64,000 nt of DNA from Sisyra terminalis (GCA_958496175.1 OY292274.1:40744630-40808629); one strand, 5' to 3'; positions 10,788 through 25,041 are shown, numbered from the stretch's first letter. Notes: generated by a model from the letters alone, not told the origin. Numbers and translations: made by a program.

Positions 10788-13747
10788 GTATGCCATGTTT
10801 ATGTTTCATTCTCAATAAAAATGTACTAACTTTTGGGCAATAAGCTGAACAAATTATCATGATTTATCCCTACATTAACATTAAGTAAGAAAAAAACAAA
10901 TAACAAAAATTAGAACTAATCGAATCCAAAAAACCATTAATAAATCAAAATTCAGTTTTGAAACATATTTAATGTCGGACAATGATAATGTTAAATCAAC
11001 CGTTTTTATCTCAAAACCATAAAACAAATTTGATATCTTCACAAATATATTCAAAATCTCCGCAATCCCACATAACATTTCCAACTAAATTTAGTTTTTC
11101 ATCGTTTGATCCAGACTTTCGCTGGCTACATGTGTTGACCTTTTCCCGGTACTACAGTGACACAAGTTCAAATTTAGCGAACACTGAAACTACCGAACGT
11201 CCCAACATCTTTAATCCATATTTTGGCACCAGCTAAGTTTTTTTCCCACATCCACTCATATACATTTCGAAAGAATCAAGTCTATGTTCCAAAAAAATCG
11301 ATTTTTTTTCCTCTAATTATTTGAGTTTTTTATATAGTAGACGCGTAAAAGAATATTTATAGCTGCATTAATATTTGAGTGCTTCATTATTATAGCGAGG
11401 AAAACACGAGCGATAAAAATGGTTCTCTATTTCCGGTTTTTACTGAGTAATTAATTTACAAGATTTTTATCAACTAAATTGATTATAAAATGCGAGTTAT
11501 TAATTTACGTTTCATATAAAACAACATTTAATTTTTTTTTTAAATTTCTATTGTATTTATAATTTGAATAAATTTTTACAAATCTGTGTAGTTAATATCT
11601 TTATTGCGTTAAAATTATAAAAACATTTTTTTCTATTTTGACGCACATGCATTTTCTTGAAGACATTTCTTTGAGTTGTTTTATTTAAAATTGTTGTTTA
11701 TTGAAAATAAGCCATTTCTTAGAATCATTTAGTGTTTTTGTTATTGAACATAATAAAACAGTTTACTACCTTTTTCTGATAAACGTATGTATTATATAAG
11801 TTTTATTTCTTTTTCGAAATTTTGATATTTGGAGTTAGTTGAATAAGGATGTGAAAAAATAATCGATTATGAATCGATTACTTCGTCTAAGAAAATCGAT
11901 TTTTTTTTATTCACTGTCGATTTTTACGTATCAACTTTTACTTATCTACGTTACTAAAAAGCAAACCTAAGTAGTTCAGAGTATTCGGATTCATTACTAA
12001 TCATAAATCAATTTAGATAAGCTTTAATTGAGAAAAGCTTCGCTCCCCACGGTAATTAATAATCATTAAGCAAATAAAAATTCTTAAGACAGTTTCACAG
12101 ATTCAATATTTCGAAATGCGATTTCGATTTTTTTTTCAACTTAATTAGTTTTTAGATTTCAAAATGATTGGAGGAATAATCTTAGTATGGATGTTTTATT
12201 TGAACTTTTTATTTTAATCGTCATCGTTTGGGTGTTGTAACAGGTCCGTAGACGAGTATTTATCTATAAACATGTCTATTCATGTGTACTAGACTTTACA
12301 GTACTTCTTAGTTTTAAATGTTCAAAGATTAAGAGATCGCAAAAACGTACTGAATCTTAACAGTGATCTTTACAACAGAACTATATATCCAATACTAGCA
12401 GAACCCGGCAGACGTTGTCCTGCCATTCTATATTATAATGGCTGTAAATAAATAACTTGTATTAAAAAATATGTTCCTGAAACATTAGAAACCTCTCCCC
12501 TAGCAACCCATATCTTCAAGATATGTATTTTTCAATTAAGTTTTGTGGAAAATTGCTATACCTCTAAAAATCACTGCACGATCGTAGATAGCGATATATA
12601 TAAAATTAATAAGCTAAAGATAACTTCTTTATACATTTAACTATTAGTTCTATTATTTTTGGTAATATTTTTTTTTTCTTTAGCATATTTTTAGGGTATA
12701 CTAACCACAATTTTGTAGTAAAAAAAGAAGCTCTTTTACATGAACTGCGAATATGTTAATCACTGCGCTAATAAGGTGTCCAATGATGATAAGATAGACA
12801 CTATATTTTTGATAAACAAATTTTATCCCCGCTTTTCACTTTTTTCACTTAAATGGCCCAATTGTGAATCTAAACCATCCAGGATTCCACCCAAATACAC
12901 ATAAAAAATTTCAGCAGAATCGGTCCAGCGGTTTAGGAGGAGTTAGGCCCTGTACACACATACAGAAAATTATATATATAAAGATAGCCGTATTCGCACG
13001 GTTATGTGTTTAAGCTTATTGCTTTTATTTTTCAATGAATCATAAATTTTAAATAATGATTTTTTAGTTTTATTATTTCATTGAAAATTAAATATTCATA
13101 AAAATTAAGTAATTGTTTTTTTTTCAATATTCGATTCCTCATCTCTTAGAACTTTGCATTTCCCCAATCGTGTTATTTTTAATAGACATTTTAGAATTTG
13201 AAGAAAAGCTCGTAAATTTTTTTTAAATCAATTAAAAATGAGATTACTATGATATCATGTTAATCGTAAATTGAAACCAAAGCAAAGATTACTGTTCTTT
13301 TCCCATATAACTAAATAACTTAATCAAAATAAACTCTATCAGAAATCAGATATTTTAATGGTATACTTAGTAAGTCGTAGATACAGGTGGATGTGCTTAT
13401 GCGAAATGCAAATAATAAAAAAGAATGATTTGTTTTATTTGACGTTTTTACCAAATAATTCCTTCTTTTATTACGGCCTGAAAATTTAAAGAATTACCTT
13501 CAAATAAAAAAAATGTGTCACAAAGGTTATAAAAATTTTAATGCAGTTCGATAAGATATAAAATACTTTTATTACTATTTTATGATTTGATTTTTGAAGT
13601 TAACAACGAAGAATGCATTTCTTAAAAATTTCATGCTCAAATCAGCGAGGAAAAAATCCTGTATATGTTTTACGATTCTATTGACTTTCGTCCATTAATT
13701 AGAGATTTTTATTAATGAAATGGTGTAAATTTTGATCTTTGTTTCAG
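10788..13747 (+). other. Probable intron 1, AT-rich
   Basis: It runs from the proposed donor at 10788 to the acceptor TTTGTTTCAG ending at 13747. Apart from the interspersed repeat at 12393-12985 nothing distinct was seen. The frame at 10982-11236 overlaps another on the opposite strand and looks like chance. Confidence 0.35.
12393..12985 (+). repeat. Interspersed repeat of a family common in insects
   Basis: It starts TACTAGCAGAACCCGGCAGA and CGTTGTCCTGCC. It ends with TCAGCAGAATCGGTCCAGCG, TTTAGGAGGAGTT and a short TA-rich tail, TATATATATAAAGAT. Sequences with this head and tail are widespread in insect genomes, and I cannot name the class with certainty. A diverged relative lies at 41858-42550. 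No coding capacity is visible. Confidence 0.6.
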
Positions 13748-13810
13748 ATAAAGTGTACAGTGTTCAAATGGTGTGCGTGTGTGATTAAGTATGAACATAA
13801 TTATTGAATT

Positions 13811-13925
13811 ATGTCGATCGAAGACGAGAAAATACCACGTATTCGTGAACATCGCCTGACATCAATCATCGATCAATTGCGTTATACAAGATCCAAACGA
13901 TTTTACGATGCCATTGAAGAGAACG
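13811..13925 (+). CDS. First coding exon of an unrecognised protein-coding gene
   Basis: The exon starts after a good acceptor (TTTGATCTTTGTTTCAG, ending at 13747) and ends at the donor ACG|GTAAGT (GT at 13926-13927). The untranslated leader is 13748-13810. The frame reads MSIEDEKIPRIREHRLTSII then DQLRYTRSKRFYDAIEEN: 38 codons plus one base, so the exon ends in phase 1. Codon choice and the charged, amphipathic text look coding, unlike the surrounding DNA. The start at 13811 is chosen because it opens the only long frame reaching the donor. Two upstream ATGs (13768 and 13791) give a six-residue and an overlapping 22-residue frame. The L-x2-I-x2-L...RFYDAI pattern suggests a helical segment, perhaps the end of a CARD-like bundle of the kind reported in Dlg5-type proteins, but that is a guess. 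The next coding exon is proposed at 58442. Confidence 0.7.
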
Positions 13926-14997
13926 GTAAGTTTTTAAATTTTTAATACCAATTTAATTTGAGGATTGGTTTTATTTTGATTGTCACTTTGATAAATGTTC
14001 TATAAAAATCGAATCATTGCTACTAGTTCAAGGCGAGTCTACGAAAAAAAAGACCATTGCCAATAATTTTAACTATGATTTAGTAGTTACCACTTTCACT
14101 ATCGACAAAACCGACACATCAAACAATTATAAATCTCTTATTTTCACAATTTAATCGTCATTTCAAAAACGACCAATTCAAATTATAAATTCGAATAGCT
14201 ACTGCATAATTTAATGTGTCTATTTTTTAAACGGAATTCTTAGCAGTTCTGCTTTCGTTTTTTATAATTTTTTTATCAACCTCTCCTTCATATTTTTTAA
14301 CTTTTTCCTGAGAAGAAAAGGTTATAGGTTCTACTTGATACATTCTTTTTTGTTTCATGGTTACGGTATTTTAAATGTACAGAGAAGCAGTGTCAAGGAT
14401 TACCTTCATCTAATAAGAATATGTCTCACTTTGACAGCTTTATTTGCTAAGCTGAATGAATTTTAAAAAATTGTGGTGAGAATGATTCATAAGTCATTGC
14501 TTCTTCTTATATGTGGTAGTTTTTTTAAAAGACGTTGGAATAGTGTTAAGTGAGTACTTAACATTATGCATGACAAATTAATGTCTTTTATACACACGTA
14601 GTTAAAGTGTTTATTTTTGAATAAAATTTCTAATTAATGTTAAATTCCATGGATAATGTACTTTGTCATTTAGGATTGTTGCAATTTATATGAAAGGTGA
14701 TGCGTAAATGTCATATTGCTATGGTGTTTATGAAACTATTAGCTTCATTTGAATTTATTTTATTACGGTAACTGAACTGTAAATAGTTTGCTACCAAATT
14801 ATTTTTTTATAAAACAGTTTCTTATTTGTGAGTTTTTATTAAAATCGGTCAAGTGAGTTTCAAACTAAGTACAATGAAAGATCCTAAAATTCTGAATAAA
14901 TGCTTTTGTACCTTGATGAAATTATATCAGTGGTCAATAAGCCCGAAAATAACGTTAAGTATATCATTCCTAGATTAAAATTCATTAAAATTAAATT

Positions 14998-15239
14998 GTC
15001 TAGATTAGTGGTTTTTATCTTGCTGTAGTTACTGAGTCCCACATTCACCGAACCCTTCTTAATTGAAAAAATAAAATATAATATTTTCAAATTCAAAACG
15101 TAGGTATATATGGTATTTTATACATAGGTGCACAAAGTGAACAAAACCATTAAAACATTATATCCGCCGAACCCACGAGATTGAATCGCCGAACCTTTGG
15201 GATTGGATTGAACTTAGGTTAAGAATCACTGGTCTAGAT
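14998..15239. mobile_element. hAT-type MITE with perfect 8-bp target duplication
   Basis: Identical direct repeats GTCTAGAT lie at 14998-15005 and 15232-15239. The 226-bp insert has inverted ends: TAGTGGTTTTTATC on the left and CAGTGATTCTTAACC read inward from the right. No coding capacity. Confidence 0.85.
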
Positions 15240-15609
15240 TCGACCACCTTAATTTTTTCTGAACTTCCCTTTGCCTATTTGAAAAATGAGAGAAAAAGAG
15301 TCATACTTTTTTGATTTTAAAAACGCTTATCTCAGTTACTATAGCTTCTGTTTAAGTAGTATATCTAACATTCTTATGTTAGTTTTTTTTTCATCTTTAA
15401 ATGATAAGTATGATGTAAAACCCTATTCTCCATAGTTTCTCTACACCATTGCATAGGGATTTATAAAAATTCTAAGGTTATTCAAGTAATATATCTGCGC
15501 CGTACAGACAGACGGACAAATAAGGCAATATTTTAAGGATTCCGTTTTTACCATTGGACTTCTTCTTCTTTTGAAGTGCGTACCTGATCCTTTAGAGGAT
15601 CACTTCCAC

Positions 15610-15842
15610 TAAAGTAATATAAAAGAAGGTATTTCAATCTTGCAATGGATGATGTGTCAAGGTGTGGTACCGCCATAAGTGTGTCTAAAATATTAACTAA
15701 CCGAAAATATTGTTTTTATGCTACATATTTTTATGCTAACTGCCAAAGTTACTACTTAAGAGACACTTGTGGAAGCGCCACATCTTGACACATTTCCCAT
15801 AATACATTGTAGGATTGGAATACTTGCTTATATATTATCTTA
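15610..15842. repeat. Imperfect foldback repeat
   Basis: The strip around TGTCAAGGTGTGG (from about 15655), including GTGTGTCT, is complementary to AGAGACAC...CCACATCTTGACAC near 15758-15792. Weaker pairing extends outward through TATTTCAATC on the left and GATTGGAATAC on the right. It looks like a palindromic MITE. The boundaries are approximate and no target duplication was found. Confidence 0.55.
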
Positions 15843-15849
15843 ACTTCAA

Positions 15850-18800
15850 CTTTATCGACTGCTGCTGGCGATAATTGGACCATTGTAGTGTTGAACCAAA
15901 TTTGTATATTTTTAAGTTAGAGTACTTTTTTTTGCCAACGCTTCTCCTTGTTTGTATTTCCTCCTGCATAGTGAGTTGCAATACACGATATCTTTTTGGA
16001 TTCATTTGATGAATGATAGAAAATCATACGGAGCTTTAGGAATTGGAGTAGGTTGCATAGGCCATCCTATTTTCTGTTTTCACCAGCTAAACCGAAAATT
16101 AGGTACCTACTTAAGATTCATTGACAATATATCTTTTTTCTTACTTGAATGTTGACTAGGTATCATAAACTTGCAGTAGAACAATTCACAGATTTATGAA
16201 GGCTTGACATCAATAAATAATCGATGAAAAGTTGTGGAAATTGTTTGATTGACCTGCGTAACTTGTCTCTATTTCCGACTTCTTTCATTCATTGATTTTG
16301 ACATTAAAACCGTGAGTAGTTTAGTAATGATATTTCAATTTGAATCTTACAATCCTATTTTCTATACTTTTTGTATACTTTCGAGTAGTAAGTAAAAATT
16401 TTATTCTGAATAGATTTTGACTCTTAAAATAAGGTGCAGATTATGATCATCCTAATAAAATCATTGTAAAAATAGTATAATATAATATGCCCTAATATAG
16501 TATGTATTTTCACTAATAAATTGCTATATTAGTTCATAACTAATTGTAAAACATCATAAATAAATCATACTTTTTTGAGTTTTGATCTGGTATTTAGAAA
16601 CACTTCGCGATTAGTTGCAACTCTGGTGATGTCACACATAAGTAAATATAGTTTCTTCTACATTTCCTATAGTTAATCGACTGGTTTAAGTATTAGTATT
16701 AGAAGCAATATTACTAATACTGTTTTTCCTTTATCTTGTAAATTTCAAAAAAAGAGAGTTATTTATGAAGTTTTGGGTAACAAAATGGAGAAAAATTTGT
16801 GCAAACTGACAATAAACATCTACCTTAGATAAACAAATGATAGACAATTTTTACAAAATAATCCTGATTTGGGTATGCATTGGAACTTAAAAATGTGAAA
16901 ATAAATAAATAATATCATAGAAATAACTCACCCAAAGAAAGAACATGATAAAAATTCGATATTTAATTCCAATTCAATTATTTAATCGCAAAATCGAATT
17001 GTATATACAATTTATTTTGAGTGTAAGTTCTTTTATTCATCGTGTTATTTCTTTTTTTTTACTTGACCCTTCTTTCTATTATTTCTCTTCATCCAATGGT
17101 TCTCTTTTTCCAATATGGTAACTTCTTCAAACCTAAACTAATGTCCAGAATAAAAATGGTGTAATGATAAAGTTGTAGTAATTTTGAATAGATCTTGGAT
17201 CGTGAAGTGTTGTTTAAAGACAAAAACTAAAAATAGTAAATCCCAAACAACAAAGATAAAAAAACATAATTGTTATAAACGATACTTTCATCACAAATTT
17301 TTTTACAAATTTCTAAATATTTGATTTATCTGGTATACTGTTTGAGTACCGACAAATTAAACTTAATCATTTTTTTTCGGTTTTTCGGAATAATTGAAAA
17401 CGAAACAAAAAGCTTTTCCGGGATTTTTGTTGATCTACTTAAATATTATGGCATTTCGTATCTCTTATAAATCATTATGAGTGCGCAACAAATTCAAATA
17501 ATTATGAAAACGTGCTTTCAGTAGCTTGTTTACTTTGGTGTGACGTCACTTGTTCAGTGCCTTGTTAAAAACTGAGTTATGGCGCGTAATTTTTGTAAAT
17601 TAAACTTTATTCTTGAGTTTTATTCTGAATTAAGGAATTCTCCGAAATATATTAATGTAATTTGCACTTTATGTTGTAATAAACGAAACATAAATATTTT
17701 TCAGTAGTATAGTCAAATACCCTAACAAAATTTTCAAATATAAATAACAGAACTTTTTAAAAATTCTTAAGCTTTGAACTTTGAAAATGATGAATGAACT
17801 TGAAAAATTTCAAGCTTTTATTTTTGTAATTCCAGGAAATTACTTTTGTTTGTTAATTTCTTAATATCATTTAAAAATTAAATTGATGAGGATTATTTAC
17901 TAAAAAGTATTAAAAATAGTTTTCTATTAATTTTTGTTTAATAAAAATAATAATAAAAACCAATTAAGCTAAGTTAATTTTTTGAGTTCTATTTTATCCG
18001 GTATGTGGTGATGAAGTCGATGGATGCGTATTGAGGTATGGTTTAATTATAAAGTCGAACAAGAGTTGCCAGTTTGTCTCCGCTAAATCTATCAAATATT
18101 TAAACAAACCTTGTATAAATCGTTAATAATATGTTATGCTAATTATTTAAAGGTACTCCTCAGTTTTGTTGCAAATCAAATATTATGTAATGCTAATTGT
18201 TACATGGAAGCACAAATGTCACGATTTAGTGAAGTCATTTTAATATGAATTACATATATCCATTTGATTTTCTGCATTGGTGACTCGAACTTGAAATCTT
18301 TTGATCTATAAACTTTCTAATTCATGCATTCACCTTACATTTACAAGTATATATTTAAATTTTGTTAGGTACTATTGCAATACTTTCAAGCAATAGTAAT
18401 TGTATTTAGGGTTTGCATTACGAGTGCTTTATAGTTTTTGGTTATAGCTGTGAAGAATATTAATTGTTTCACCGATTTAAAAATAGAATGATGATGGAGG
18501 AACTTGAAATGTTTTGGTTCAGTAGACTAACTTATGAACCACCATTTAAATCCAAAAATAAACCGCCATTGACATCAGATATGAAATTTTATATATTTTT
18601 TTTAATACTTTTTTCAATTTAAAACTCATAAACATAGCAAAAAAGATCAGATATATACCTGGCTTATAGAGAAAGGTGAAGTCGAAAAAGACCTCAGCAT
18701 GTGTATTTTTTATGCTTGTCGAGGAGCAATAAAAATGACATTTTAATCACACACAAAATTTTACTCACGTAGGTCCTCCAGATAAGAGGAAACATTTTTT

Positions 18801-21800
18801 ATTTACTTCAAGGGGCGTCTCTGATAATCTATAGTCGATGTCACCATAATGTGTTTATTTAATATTTTATTTGATTCATTTTTTGGGTCACAGATTATCA
18901 TCCCACTAATTTCATCCCTATCTCAAATATTCATTGTTAAATACGTTCTACAATTAATCAGTTTATTAAAAAAATAAAAATAATATTCTTATTAGTTACA
19001 GGTATATAAACTTTATAAAACGTACACTCATAAAATTATAAAATTGTGATTAATTTTTAACATTTTCTCAAATACAACAATATAATTTGTTAAATTGTAA
19101 AAAACAAGAGTTTTAACACCACTCATTTAACTACTTAATCGGTTATCATTTATTAAATTGAAATAACCAAATTTGTTTGTTGTCTTATTGAATAATTCAT
19201 TTTATCTATGGAATTTATATAGGAGTACAACATTGTAAAAGGAATTAGAAGTTGTGACATCTTGTATGTTATAAATTTTAAATTGATACTCATTAATTAA
19301 CTGACACTTTTTGTCTGCAAAGAAATTTTTGCCAAGATTTGTTGTCATTTTTTCACTGCAAAAAAACCTGGTTTTAATTTTTTGTGTATAAACTTATATC
19401 AAAAATTTGTAGTGATTCAGTATTATATTTTTACTGGTTTTCAATAAGTTTTGTGATTGTACCTATGCTTATAATATTATTATTGATTCTGATACTGATA
19501 AATATAGTTGAACATAGAAACTTTTTGAAATTTTTGAATTTCTTTTATTAACTTTGCAAAATTTTTCAAATAATATAATTTAAATATTCAGATTAAAAAA
19601 AATAAAGAAATTTATGGGTGTTTTGAGGAGAGTAGGATAACTATGAATACCAAAGAAGAACTTGAAATAAAACCTGGAAGTTTTGAAGATTAGTTTGAAG
19701 ATATACTCTAGGTGCTTTTTAATGAACAGTTGAGTGCATTTTTTAGAATGATACCAGGTATAGAAATACGGGAAACACGATATTCCATTTTTATTATTTT
19801 TTTTGTTTGAAGTTTAAGTCTGGAAAATATACACGAAGTTTTAGCATTCTTGTTTTTTGGTTTTAATTTGTGAAAGATAGTGAATCATAGGGAACCATCA
19901 ATCAAATCGTAGGCCTATATATGGTACAAAATATTTTAACGCAATGCTTCTGGTAAGGGAGATCGAAGATGGTTGACTAAATTTCAGTCTAAACTTAAAT
20001 AGTTTTTTAAATTTTGTAATTATATGAGGAAAATTATTTAGAACTATAAGAACATTTATTAGGCGACTGTAAAAGTCAGCATTAAACACAAAATTTCCTA
20101 TGGTAAAACTAATACACTTGATTCTACAGAACACGAAAAATTAATAAACTATCTCCATATTTGGGGAAGGTTGACTATGTAGAAGGGACAGGTTGACTTA
20201 AATAATAATATGTATTCAATTTTAAAGCAGAAGTCGTGGAAAACAATTATATTTTAGCAATTAAAAATTGAAATTGTTTTCTCTTTTTATAATTTGCTTA
20301 TTTAATGAATATATAAAATAAAATATTCATATTGAAATTTTTTAATAAATTACATTTTTAACATTTTTGATGCAGTCCAAATTGAACCTCGATGGATACA
20401 CGGAAATCATGATTATCTTAGAGTAAAATAATATATTTGTCTTTACTATAGGTTTCATAAGTTTAACCAAATGTTTACCGTGCTTTTAAACTAACAAGTC
20501 AATTAGCCCAAAACCAAATAAGTCAACCCACCCCAGATGATTTTTTCTTCCTAACATTGCCCGACCTTAACAAAAGCACTGATTCAAAAGTAATATGGAA
20601 TACAAATTGCATTAAACTAATACATGGATCAAATTTCCAGCAACCTTTAATGGAATCGGATGTATTGCAACAAAAATCGTGATAGGATTATTTTTATTTA
20701 CATGCGGTATTTATCGAAATGTAAACATAGCTTTTTACTATGTTTGATAGAAACATTGCGATCTGTAAAATAGACCTAATGCAAGATCGTATAAAAATTA
20801 TTTTCAATGTTTTGAAAATGATCGAAACTAATATCAAAACCTAATGCAGCTGTTAATTTTTAACTTAACTTCATAAAATTTAAGAAATTTTCATTTAAAA
20901 GCAAAGGTTGTTTAAATCATTTAAGGTAATGATTTAAAACATTTACAATCTGCACTTCCTCTATTACAAAGGAAAATAAATATAGTCATTTTAAGGTATA
21001 AAAATATTTGCTATGGCGAAAAATTGTGATACTTGATACATGTTATAAGTAAATCATTACTCCTTTCATAGTAACCGCTCAATATTTTGTTTATCTCTTG
21101 GTTTCAATACATGTACTAATGCGTACTATGACGTCACAGAAGTCCCATAAGCACACTTATCGTTTTTGGACTCCCAATTGCTTCTTAAAATTAAAACTTT
21201 TATCTGTCAAAATACAAGTTTGTTGTTACAAAAAATTGGTTTTTCCTCTTATTAATAATGCTCTTTATCGATTAAAAAATGTGTATATGATCTATTAAGG
21301 GGGGCACCGACTCTTGGTCTTACCAAGATTTCATTTTACTTGTACTTGAGATTAGTTATAAGAATTAGTGAATCTGCCCTTAGAGCCAACCTGTCCCGGG
21401 CTTCCCTACCTACATATTTCGGTTACTAATTCTACTTCTTGGTGAGATAAATCACGACTATCATTCTAGAACAGCATTTCTCATTCTTTTTTCACCCGCG
21501 CATCAGTAAAATTTGTAAAAAAAAATACGAACCAGATATTTTTTAACAACAAAATTTTCCTAGATATTAAAGAACTAAAATTTGTATTATCATTTACTTC
21601 AATAATATTTAAATGTAAAGATATGTAATTATAATAAGTACATATAATAATGAGGTGTATAAACCTTTAACAAAAATCACAGAAAATTATTAAAAAAAAA
21701 TACAAACTCATGGACGTAGGAATACAACAAAAAATATTACTTCTACAATTACTAAAAATTAAATCAAAAGCATTTACAATATAATTTGTTGTTTGGACTA

Positions 21801-22960
21801 GTAAAATTTCTTCGTAGACTACTGGTGATCCGCCGAACCAGCGATTGAGAATAGCTGTTTTGGAAGTTAATTGTAAAAGACTATGTGCTAATTGAAATAT
21901 GTACATTGTACATACCTGAGATATGTATTCAAATACTTTTTGGATATTGGTACAATTTAAATTTATGGTGCCTAATTTTACTATAGTTGAGCTTTCAAGT
22001 ATTGATTGTATATTGTATGCCGTTTCTTAAGAAAAAAGAACTACATATAATATTTAGAAAAAAAAAGCAATAATATGAAATAAAATTAATTTTCCATGAT
22101 TTTAATGCAAAATAATAGAGCTTGGCTATTTTTAATACTGCTTTGATTTTTTTCCTGCACTTGAACATTGAAATGATAGTACTTAAATAAAAAACCAAGT
22201 AAAATTGTTATATTAAGAAATTTCATTGGTGCAGTAAAACTAAGATATGTTAATATTCAAGTTTTACTAATAATAATTGAGTCGTAAAAAGATTTGTAAG
22301 TAAGCCAAATGCGAAAAAAAAAACGTGATTGAGTTAAATTGGCAATTAAAGCATTAAAAAGCTGCACTGTACGTACATGCTCACCAAATTGCCATTATAG
22401 TAATTCACTTTGCAAACGCACTTCTAGCATGAAACAGAAACATTTCATGCATATTATTTAATAGTGTTCATGATTTTAAAGAATCGCACAGTGATATTTT
22501 AATAAGGTAACGATTCGAATAGAAAAATCTACAATTGGACAGATAAAATCTCTTTATGGCGTAATTGCTGACTCATTTTTGCTCAGTTTCTTTCAGCTTT
22601 ACAATCAAACGCCAACGAAGTCATGCTCGTGACAGTCTCTATGTCATAGCCGTTAAGTTATGATCACTAAATAAATGAGATATCGCATAAAAATTTCCTG
22701 CGAGATTTTTATTGCCTCACTTTGATTAAATTTAATTTGCTACCTCATGTTCGTGGAGAATTAAACATGAACTGTGCACACAGTAAAGCCAATAATAATA
22801 GCAGTAGTAAAATCTCGTTTATGTTATTAAGATTTCTCGGGCCATTTATAACAGGCAGTAATTAAAAAATATATAATAATATTTTTAATAGAGGATGAAG
22901 ATGTAGATGACATAGAAGGCAAGTAGGTGGTTAAGTTCAACGTCGGTCAGACAATCAAGC
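15850..22960. other. AT-rich intron DNA, little recognisable
   Basis: No coding exon or clear element was found. TGACGTCA palindromes lie at 17541-17548 and 21129-21136. A motif GGTTGACT recurs around 19968, 20168 and 20188 and inverted near 20512, perhaps the ends of an old DNA element. A minus-strand frame at 21667-21906 reads AILNRWFGGSPVVYEEILL in its middle and may be a LINE remnant, but is too short to call. Confidence 0.4.
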
Positions 22961-22976
22961 TGGACATATAATAATA

Positions 22977-23170
22977 TTATATAGGTATATAAACAGACAA
23001 AGTTACGTTAATTAGACTCAAAAGAGTTGCAGTAATTACACACGATGTGAAGTGAATGGCGCGTGGCGTGACGGCAACGCTCGACCCGCTTTTGGTCAGG
23101 GGTCGTCGCGTACTTCGCGCGTGCCACCCCTCAATTCTCCACAAAAGATCCACTCTAATCATATCTTACA
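22977..23170. other. CpG-rich patch inside the large intron
   Basis: About 23055-23135 is unusually rich in CpG (GGCGCGTGGCGTGACGGC, GTCGTCGCGTACTTCGCGCG) amid AT-rich DNA. Frames of about 60 and 79 codons cross it on the two strands, neither resembling a known protein. It could be an internal promoter or enhancer, or a fragment of GC-rich mobile DNA. It lies just left of the hAT element at 23288. Confidence 0.4.
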
Positions 23171-23432
23171 TTTCCTACAGGAAGTTGGCATCTTTTCTTT
23201 TAAATGTATCGTCAGTAACTTAAGTCATTGCTTATATAGTTATAATAAGAAAGCACATTGCAACATGATATCTTCGACAGCTCTAACATAAGACCCAGTG
23301 GCGGGTCGTGGCAACAATTTTTGGGGCAGAAAAAGAAAATTAATGAAACCTTTAAATAGTTTATACCGTTGCGTAAAAACCACGTGTAACAAAATAAAAT
23401 AAATTTCAGTTACTACTTGTAAATACTAATTG

Positions 23433-23671
23433 CTCTAGAGCAGTGTTTCTTTCTCTTTTAAGGGTGTCGGAACCCTTTGAATCCGAGGATAGGTCTTCGC
23501 ACTCCATTGAAAAATCTGCTCCGAATTTTTAGTTAAGAAAAATACAGTTTTGTGAAATTTATTATGAAAAACTCAATAATTTTTATTGTTTGGAGCTTTT
23601 CCTGCAATTCCAAAAATACTACCTTCCCGCAGGAGTGCAGGCACCATCGGTTAAGAAACACTGTTCTAGAG
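23433..23671. mobile_element. hAT-type MITE nested in the 2.1-kb hAT element
   Basis: Direct repeats CTCTAGAG (23433-23440) and TTCTAGAG (23664-23671) flank a 223-bp insert. Its ends are inverted: CAGTGTTTCTTTCTC and CAGTGTTTCTTAACC. The interior contains GGGTGTCGGAACCC-type text and no frame. Confidence 0.8.
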
Positions 23672-25041
23672 CTACCATAACTATATTTTTTTCATAAATT
23701 TAAGCCATGAAGCCAGTAATTTTTTGGGAAAATTTTTTAGGGAGAAAATGAATATTTTTTTGTCAATTAGATTTTTTGCCTTATCTATCTAGGCAGTTAA
23801 GTTAAATGAAAAAATAAAATAAAACATATTTTAATAGTCTCAATTCTAATGAAAAATACTTTGTCGTCTATGGTTCGACTGCTACACTTGGTTTTACTAT
23901 TGTATATTTCATCTACTAAAGTAATTATGCTTTAAACAATAGAGTATCACTAAATAAAACTACACATATAAATTAATTGAAAATTTCATCACGTTCATTT
24001 TTAAAGTATTTTAATTCAAATTTAAGGAATTCAAAATAGGCTTGAGAGAAAAAATTTCAACCGGTTACAGCACTCAATACTTCGTTACACTCATGTATGT
24101 ATTGGAGTAGAATAATTTCTACTATAATAGGTCATTTTGCAATTAGTATTTCTAACCTGCCTTCCGGTTTTTCACTTATTGAACCTATGAAGAAAAGAAT
24201 TTATATTATATCAACATAAATGACATTTTGTTAAAAACCTTTTTATATTCGCTTGAAAAAGCAGTAATAAACTGCGAAACGTTGTGCAAAAAATAACCAA
24301 ATGTAAATTATTTAAAAATAAAAGATCCTCAAAAATCCTTGGATCTACCATAAACTTTATTATAATACTGTTTTAATGATTTAAATCAACAAACAAATAG
24401 GTCAAACTATTAACATTAGTCTGGTTTTTGCATCAATTAGAGTTCCGAGTAATAATTATACATAATATACACACTTTTATATATCTAATTTAATACTCAA
24501 ACGTACTAAAATTTAATTGACATAATAATTAATATTAATATTATATTATTTGGATTAGTATTTTCATTTATATGAATTTCAATCAAACTAACCGATATCT
24601 ACGACTTTGTCAGTGTAACATAATATTAGAGAAATAGTAAACAATGTTATTGATCAGTTTTACTGTCTTTCGAGAAATATATATATCTTAATTATTTCAA
24701 TTTTCCTTAAATAAAATAATACTCATATCTGAAGAAAAATATTTTTAAAGTTTTTAAACCGTTTGTATATATATGTATGTATTGATAATCCACACAACTT
24801 TTAAATTGATAGAATGAATACAATATTTGCAAGAAATAATATTTGCAGATTTGGGTTCGAACCTCATATCCACGAAGAATAAATAACAGGAGAACGAACG
24901 AGATAGGCTACTTGTTAGTTCACGTGTCCTCAAAATTTTAGACAAGGTTTAACTAATTTTTCAGCCACCATTAACCCATTATCGCTAAGAAACATGACCA
25001 ACTTTATGTACTGAATTGTTATTGGTTGTTCACTTTTTTTA

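Noticed and set aside
20160..20535. GGTTGACTTA repeated and inverted, possible DNA element ends
   Set aside because: Only about 10 bases match and no target duplication was found.
21667..21906. Minus-strand 79-codon frame with AILNRWFGGSPVV
   Set aside because: Parts look coding and recall LINE text, but there is only one short word and no ordered motifs, so no family could be supported.
24848..24868. GGGTTCGAACCTC, a perfect B-box word
   Set aside because: No A box at the proper distance and no SINE body around it.
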